Positions 5,776 through 9,445 of a stretch of 9,445 bases of DNA are shown here, piece after piece (position 1 is the first letter of the stretch; each line of letters opens with the position of its first letter). The DNA is from an uncultured Microbacterium sp. (GTDB taxonomy: Bacteria > Actinomycetota > Actinomycetes > Actinomycetales > Microbacteriaceae): positions 1 to 9,445 of the forward strand of contig CANSLE010000072.1 in NCBI GenBank assembly GCA_947647645.1, read 5' to 3'. A model generated the notes under the pieces. It searched no databases, was not told the DNA's origin, and saw only the letters and a list, made by a program, of their open reading frames with translations. The position numbers and the translations under genes were made by a program.

Positions 5776-7602
5776 GTGACTACCCAGCATCCCGAGGCCG
5801 TTCTGAAGGACGGCGTCTACTACCACGAGTTCGACATCGTCATCGTGGGCGCCGGCGGCGCCGGCATGCGCGCCGCCATCGAGGCGGGCCCGGGAGCCCG
5901 CACGGCCGTCATCACCAAGCTCTACCCGACCCGCTCGCACACGGGTGCGGCCCAGGGCGGCATGGCGGCGGCGCTCGCGAACGTTGAAGAAGACTCCTGG
6001 GAGTGGCACACCTTCGACACCGTCAAGGGCGGCGACTACCTCGTCGACCAGGATGCCGCGGAGATCCTCGCCCGTGAGGCCATCGATGCCGTCATCGACC
6101 TCGAGAACATGGGGCTGCCCTTCAACCGCACCCCCGAGGGCAAGATCGACCAGCGCCGCTTCGGCGGGCACACCGCCGACCACGGCAAGACCCCCGTGCG
6201 CCGCGCGTGCTACGCCGCCGACCGCACCGGCCACATGATCCTGCAGACGCTGTTCCAGAACTGCGTGCGGCTCGGCATCAACTTCTTCAACGAGTACTAC
6301 GCGCTCGATCTCATCACGGTGAAGGATGCCGACGGCAACACCCAGATCGCCGGCGTCGTCGCCTACGAGCTGGCCACCGGCGACCTCCACGTCTTCCACT
6401 CGAAGGCGGTGATCTTCGCGACGGGCGGCTTCGGCAAGATCTACAAGACGACCTCCAACGCGCACACCCTCACCGGCGACGGCGTCGGCATCGTGTGGCG
6501 CAAGGGCCTGCCGCTCGAGGACATCGAGTTCTTCCAGTTCCACCCGACCGGCCTCGCCGGCCTCGGCATCCTCCTCACCGAGGGCGCCCGCGGCGAGGGC
6601 GCGATCCTCCGCAACGCCTCCGGCGAGCGGTTCATGGAGCGCTACGCGCCGACCATCAAGGACCTCGCCCCGCGAGACATCGTCGCCCGCTGCATGGTCA
6701 AGGAGGTCCTCGAAGGCCGCGGCGCCGGTCCGCACAAGGACTACGTGTACCTCGACTGCACCCACCTCGGCGCCGAGGTGCTGGAGACCAAGCTCCCCGA
6801 CATCACCGAGTTCGCCCGCACCTACCTCGGGGTCGACCCGGTCACCGAGCCGGTACCGGTCATGCCGACGGCCCACTACGCGATGGGCGGCATCCCCACC
6901 AACAACAACGGCGAGGTGCTGCAGGACAACGACACCGTCGTGCCGGGCCTCTACGCCGCCGGCGAGTGCGCCTGCGTGTCGGTGCACGGCGCCAATCGCC
7001 TCGGCACCAACTCGCTGCTGGACATCAACGTCTTCGGCAAGCGCAGCGGCCGTAACGCCGTCGAGTACGTGCAGACGGCCGACTTCGTGCCGCTGCCGGA
7101 GGACCCCGCCAAGGAGGTCCGCGAGATGCTCGAGGGCCTGCGCGCGAACACGGGCACCGAACGCATCGCCGTCCTGCGCAAGAAGCTGCAGGAGGAGATG
7201 GACGCCAACGCCCAGGTCTTCCGCACGGAGGAGACGCTCACCAACGTCATGGGCACGATCCACGACCTGCGTCAGCGGTTCAAGAATGTGCACATCGACG
7301 ACAAGGGCAAGCGGTTCAACACCGACCTGCTCGAGGCCGTCGAGCTGGGCTTCCTGCTCGACCTCGCCGAGATCGTCGCCTACGCGGCGCGCAACCGCCG
7401 CGAAAGCCGCGGCGGGCACATGCGCGAGGACTACCCCGACCGCAACGACGAGCAGTACATGCAGCACACGATGGCCTACCTCACCGGCGACCCGCACTCC
7501 CCGGATCCCGAGGACCACATCAAGCTGGACTGGAAGCCCGTCGTGTTCACCAAGAACGACAAGGGCGAGTTGAACTACCCGCCGATGGAGAGGAAGTACT
7601 GA
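5776..7602 (+). CDS. sdhA: Succinate dehydrogenase flavoprotein subunit SdhA
   Basis: Catalytic subunit of complex II, oxidising succinate to fumarate with covalently bound FAD on the cytoplasmic face of the membrane. It has 608 aa, full family length. The FAD-binding motif GAGGAG is at residues 25-30, and His55 in [10 protein letters not shown] is the expected covalent flavin attachment site. Dicarboxylate-site residues follow: His256 (FHPTG), Thr268-Glu269 (TEGARGEG), Arg300 in [10 protein letters not shown] as the catalytic proton-relay arginine (E. coli Arg286), His367 (AHYAMGG) and Arg408 ([12 protein letters not shown]). The GTG start at 5776 gives the usual actinobacterial N-terminus, with a weak Shine-Dalgarno (AAGG about 10 nt upstream); coupling to sdhD probably helps translation. 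The stop TGA overlaps the ATG of sdhB by one base. Confidence 0.97.
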   Translation: MTTQHPEAVLKDGVYYHEFDIVIVGAGGAGMRAAIEAGPGARTAVITKLYPTRSHTGAAQGGMAAALANVEEDSWEWHTFDTVKGGDYLVDQDAAEILAREAIDAVIDLENMGLPFNRTPEGKIDQRRFGGHTADHGKTPVRRACYAADRTGHMILQTLFQNCVRLGINFFNEYYALDLITVKDADGNTQIAGVVAYELATGDLHVFHSKAVIFATGGFGKIYKTTSNAHTLTGDGVGIVWRKGLPLEDIEFFQFHPTGLAGLGILLTEGARGEGAILRNASGERFMERYAPTIKDLAPRDIVARCMVKEVLEGRGAGPHKDYVYLDCTHLGAEVLETKLPDITEFARTYLGVDPVTEPVPVMPTAHYAMGGIPTNNNGEVLQDNDTVVPGLYAAGECACVSVHGANRLGTNSLLDINVFGKRSGRNAVEYVQTADFVPLPEDPAKEVREMLEGLRANTGTERIAVLRKKLQEEMDANAQVFRTEETLTNVMGTIHDLRQRFKNVHIDDKGKRFNTDLLEAVELGFLLDLAEIVAYAARNRRESRGGHMREDYPDRNDEQYMQHTMAYLTGDPHSPDPEDHIKLDWKPVVFTKNDKGELNYPPMERKY

Positions 7603-8375
7603 TGACGACCGCCATCGTCGAACAGGACGTCGTCGTGGAGACGACCGGCGAGGCCCCGATCCAGTCGTACCTCGTCACCTTCATCATCCGTCGCTTCGAC
7701 CCCGAGACCGACACCGAGCCGCGCTGGGTCGACTACGACGTCGAGATGTACCCGACCGACCGCGTCCTCGACGCCCTGCACAAGATCAAGTGGGAGGTCG
7801 ACGGCTCGCTGACCTTCCGCCGCTCGTGCGCCCACGGGATCTGCGGCTCCGACGCGATGCGCATCAACGGCCGCAACCGCCTCGCCTGCAAGACGCTGAT
7901 CAAGGACCTCGACATCTCGAAGCCCATCTACGTCGAGGCGATCAAGGGTCTGCCGCTGGAGAAGGACCTCGTCGTCGACATGGAGCCGTTCTTCGCGTCG
8001 TACCGCGAGGTGCAGCCGTTCCTCATCGCGAACAGCAAGCCCGAGGCGGGCAAGGAGCGCATCCAGTCGATCGTCGACCGCGAGGTCTTCGACGACACCA
8101 CCAAGTGCATCCTGTGCGCTGCGTGCACCTCGTCGTGCCCGGTGTTCTGGACAGACGGCCAGTACTTCGGACCGGCCGCGATCGTGAACGCGCACCGCTT
8201 CATCTTCGACTCGCGCGACGACGCGGCCGATGTGCGCCTGGACATCCTCAACGACAAGGAGGGCGTCTGGCGCTGCCGCACGACCTTCAACTGCACCGAG
8301 GCGTGCCCGCGCGGCATCGAGGTCACGAAGGCGATCGCCGAGGTCAAGCAGGCCGTCCTGCGCGGCGGCCGCTGA
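7602..8375 (+). CDS. sdhB: Succinate dehydrogenase iron-sulfur subunit SdhB
   Basis: Electron-transfer subunit carrying electrons from FAD in SdhA to quinone at the membrane through three clusters. It has 257 aa. The plant-ferredoxin-type [2Fe-2S] ligands are Cys76, Cys81, Asp84 and Cys96; aspartate as third ligand also occurs in E. coli. By alignment with E. coli spacing, [4Fe-4S] uses Cys169, Cys172, Cys175 and Cys235, and [3Fe-4S] uses Cys179, Cys225 and Cys231, so no ligand is missing. The first 20 or so residues are an extra N-terminal extension compared with E. coli. The ATG at 7602 overlaps the sdhA stop, and GGAGAGGAAG just upstream supplies a ribosome-binding site. It is the last gene of the operon; no convincing terminator follows, only a 4-bp hairpin at 8376-8386. 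Confidence 0.97.
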   Translation: MTTAIVEQDVVVETTGEAPIQSYLVTFIIRRFDPETDTEPRWVDYDVEMYPTDRVLDALHKIKWEVDGSLTFRRSCAHGICGSDAMRINGRNRLACKTLIKDLDISKPIYVEAIKGLPLEKDLVVDMEPFFASYREVQPFLIANSKPEAGKERIQSIVDREVFDDTTKCILCAACTSSCPVFWTDGQYFGPAAIVNAHRFIFDSRDDAADVRLDILNDKEGVWRCRTTFNCTEACPRGIEVTKAIAEVKQAVLRGGR

Positions 8376-8404
8376 GCTCGGCGAGCACCGGCATCCACGA
8401 TCGA

Positions 8405-8410
8405 TAATCT
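8405..8410 (+). promoter_or_regulatory. -10 box for a leaderless transcript of the BrkB-family gene
   Basis: TAATCT fits TANNNT, sits in the AT-rich patch GATCGATAATCTGAA, and ends 6 nt before the GTG at 8417, the same spacing as at manC. No Shine-Dalgarno precedes that GTG. This suggests the gene has its own promoter besides any read-through from sdhB. Confidence 0.5.
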
Positions 8411-8416
8411 GAACGA

Positions 8417-9393
8417 GTGAGGGACTCGTCAGAACGCGCGGATGCCGCGTGGCGCGCACGCTGGGAGCAGTCGCCGCTGCGCGAGCGGCTCGATGAGCCG
8501 ATCGAGCGTGCGACGACCATCACACGGAAGACTCTCGCCTGGTTCCCGATCCGGGTCTGGCGCCACTTCCTGCGGGCGAACGGGTTCCTGCTGGCGGCGG
8601 CGATCAGCTACCAGTCCCTGTTCGCGATCTTCGCGGTGATCTACTTCGGATTCGCGATCGTCGGCATCTGGCTGGGTGGGAGCGAGCCGGCGATCGACGG
8701 CCTGATCCACATCCTCAACCTCTACATCCCGGGACTCATCGGCGCGCAGACCGGACAGGGCCTCGTCAGCGAGGCGGAGGTCGCCCAGATCGCCCAGGAG
8801 TCGGCGAGCGTGCTGGCGATCACCGGTGCGGTGGCCTTCGTCGCCGCCCTGTGGACCGCGATCGGGTTCGTCACCTTCACGCGCCGGGCCGTCCGCGACA
8901 TCTTCGGGCTGCCGTTCGACACCCGCAGCTACATCCTCCTGAAGGCACGCGACTTCGTCGCCGCCGCCCTCTTCGGTCTCGCCCTCGTCATCGGCGCCGT
9001 GCTCGCGAGCATCGCCGCCGGCGCGATCGAGCTGCTCTTCCAGCTGTTCGACTGGCCGGGCTACTCCGGGTGGGTCTGGGTGACCGGCCGTGTCGCCTCG
9101 GTCGCCGTCGCCTTCGCGATCAACGCCGCGGCGATCGCCGCCCTCATCCGCTTCCTCACCGGGACCGCGTTGCGGTGGCGGCTCATCGCGCCCGGCGCCG
9201 CTCTCGGCGGGGCCGCCATGGTGGTGCTGCAGCTCGGCGCAGGGCTCCTGCTGTCCTACTCCCCCTCGAACCCGCTGCTCGCGACGTTCTCGGTCTTCAT
9301 CGGCTTCCTGCTCTGGTTCCGACTCGTGGGCGTCGTGATCCTCGTCGCGGCGTCGTGGGTGGCGCTGACGGCCCAGGACGCCGATGTACCCCT
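8417..9393 (+). CDS. YihY/virulence factor BrkB family membrane protein, 3' end cut by sequencing adapter
   Basis: Integral membrane protein of PF03631, once misnamed ribonuclease BN; its molecular role is not established, and members have been proposed to act in transport. About 325 genuine residues are present. A charged cytoplasmic N-terminus (1-50) precedes six helices at about 54-87, 132-152, 178-206, 219-245, 254-280 and 286-316. AAAISYQSLFAIFAV (60-74) matches the conserved first-helix block, and GFVTFTRRAVRDIFGLP (150-166) the loop after helix 2. The GTG start is supported by the leaderless promoter and the N-terminal length. The frame continues to a TAG at 9413-9415, but from 9394 on it is adapter sequence, so the last residues (DRKSVV) and that stop are artefacts. 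The six helices are complete; only a cytoplasmic tail of unknown length is missing. It lies 41 bp after sdhB. Confidence 0.9.
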
Positions 9394-9445
9394 AGATCGG
9401 AAGAGCGTCGTGTAGGGAAAGAGTGTTTCACGGAGTGTAGATCTC
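9394..9445. other. Illumina dual-index adapter sequence (non-genomic contamination at contig end)
   Basis: From 9394 the sequence begins AGATCGGAAGAGC and follows the reverse complement of the Illumina P5-side adapter without mismatch to 9426. Next come 8 bases, TTCACGGA (9427-9434), exactly where a dual-indexed library carries its i5 index. GTGT plus AGATCTC (9435-9445) then match the start of the P5 flow-cell sequence. This part was left untrimmed in the assembly and must not be annotated as biology. Confidence 0.97.

Noticed and set aside
7827..7889. Aspartate (Asp84) instead of cysteine as third [2Fe-2S] ligand in SdhB
   Set aside because: The same substitution is present in functional SdhB of E. 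coli; it is ordinary variation.
8376..8386. Terminator after sdhB
   Set aside because: The stem is only 4 bp (GCTC/GAGC) with a 3-nt loop and no T-run; it is likely a chance product of high GC content.
1..9393. A novel defence, mobile or biosynthetic system
   Set aside because: Every long gene belongs to a familiar family, and the gaps are short and look regulatory. There are no transposase, integrase, CRISPR repeats, tRNA or rRNA genes in the window.

Overview
The window is high-GC actinobacterial chromosome, most like Microbacteriaceae such as Microbacterium. The grounds are the very high GC content with GTG and TTG starts, TANNNT -10 boxes set for leaderless transcription, an actinobacterial sdhCDAB operon, and protein sequences I recognise as that type. 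The genes are ordinary housekeeping and accessory-transport genes. I found no new enzymatic or defence system. The most unusual stretch is at the right edge, where the last 52 bases are not genomic: they are Illumina sequencing adapter carrying an 8-nt index.

Left half, minus strand, read from right to left: a mannose-1-phosphate guanylyltransferase (4593-3478) with its own probable leaderless promoter. A 162-bp gap follows, with a weak terminator-like hairpin and a probable promoter. Next comes a nucleoside-type ABC importer: BMP-family lipoprotein (3315-2191, TTG start), then a strong hairpin in the gap, then a double-ATPase subunit (2095-581), then the first membrane permease (584 to beyond the left edge, partial). 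The permease start overlaps the ATPase stop by 4 bases. The parts fit together as a surface lipoprotein that catches nucleosides, a fused two-domain ATPase, and at least one permease. A second permease and salvage enzymes would be expected just off the left edge.

Centre: a 238-bp divergent intergenic region (4594-4831) separates manC from the sdh operon. It holds the manC -10 box, a perfect 14-bp palindrome, and two repeated modules that each end in a TAGGRT -10-like hexamer pointing toward sdhC.

Right half, plus strand: sdhC, sdhD, sdhA and sdhB encode a complete succinate dehydrogenase (complex II), tightly packed with one-base stop/start overlaps at C/D and A/B. Haem ligands, quinone-site residues, FAD-linking histidine, catalytic residues and all three Fe-S cluster ligand sets are visible. 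A YihY/BrkB-family membrane protein follows, with its own probable leaderless promoter. Its coding sequence runs into the adapter, so its apparent C-terminus and stop codon are artefacts and the true gene is cut at the contig edge.
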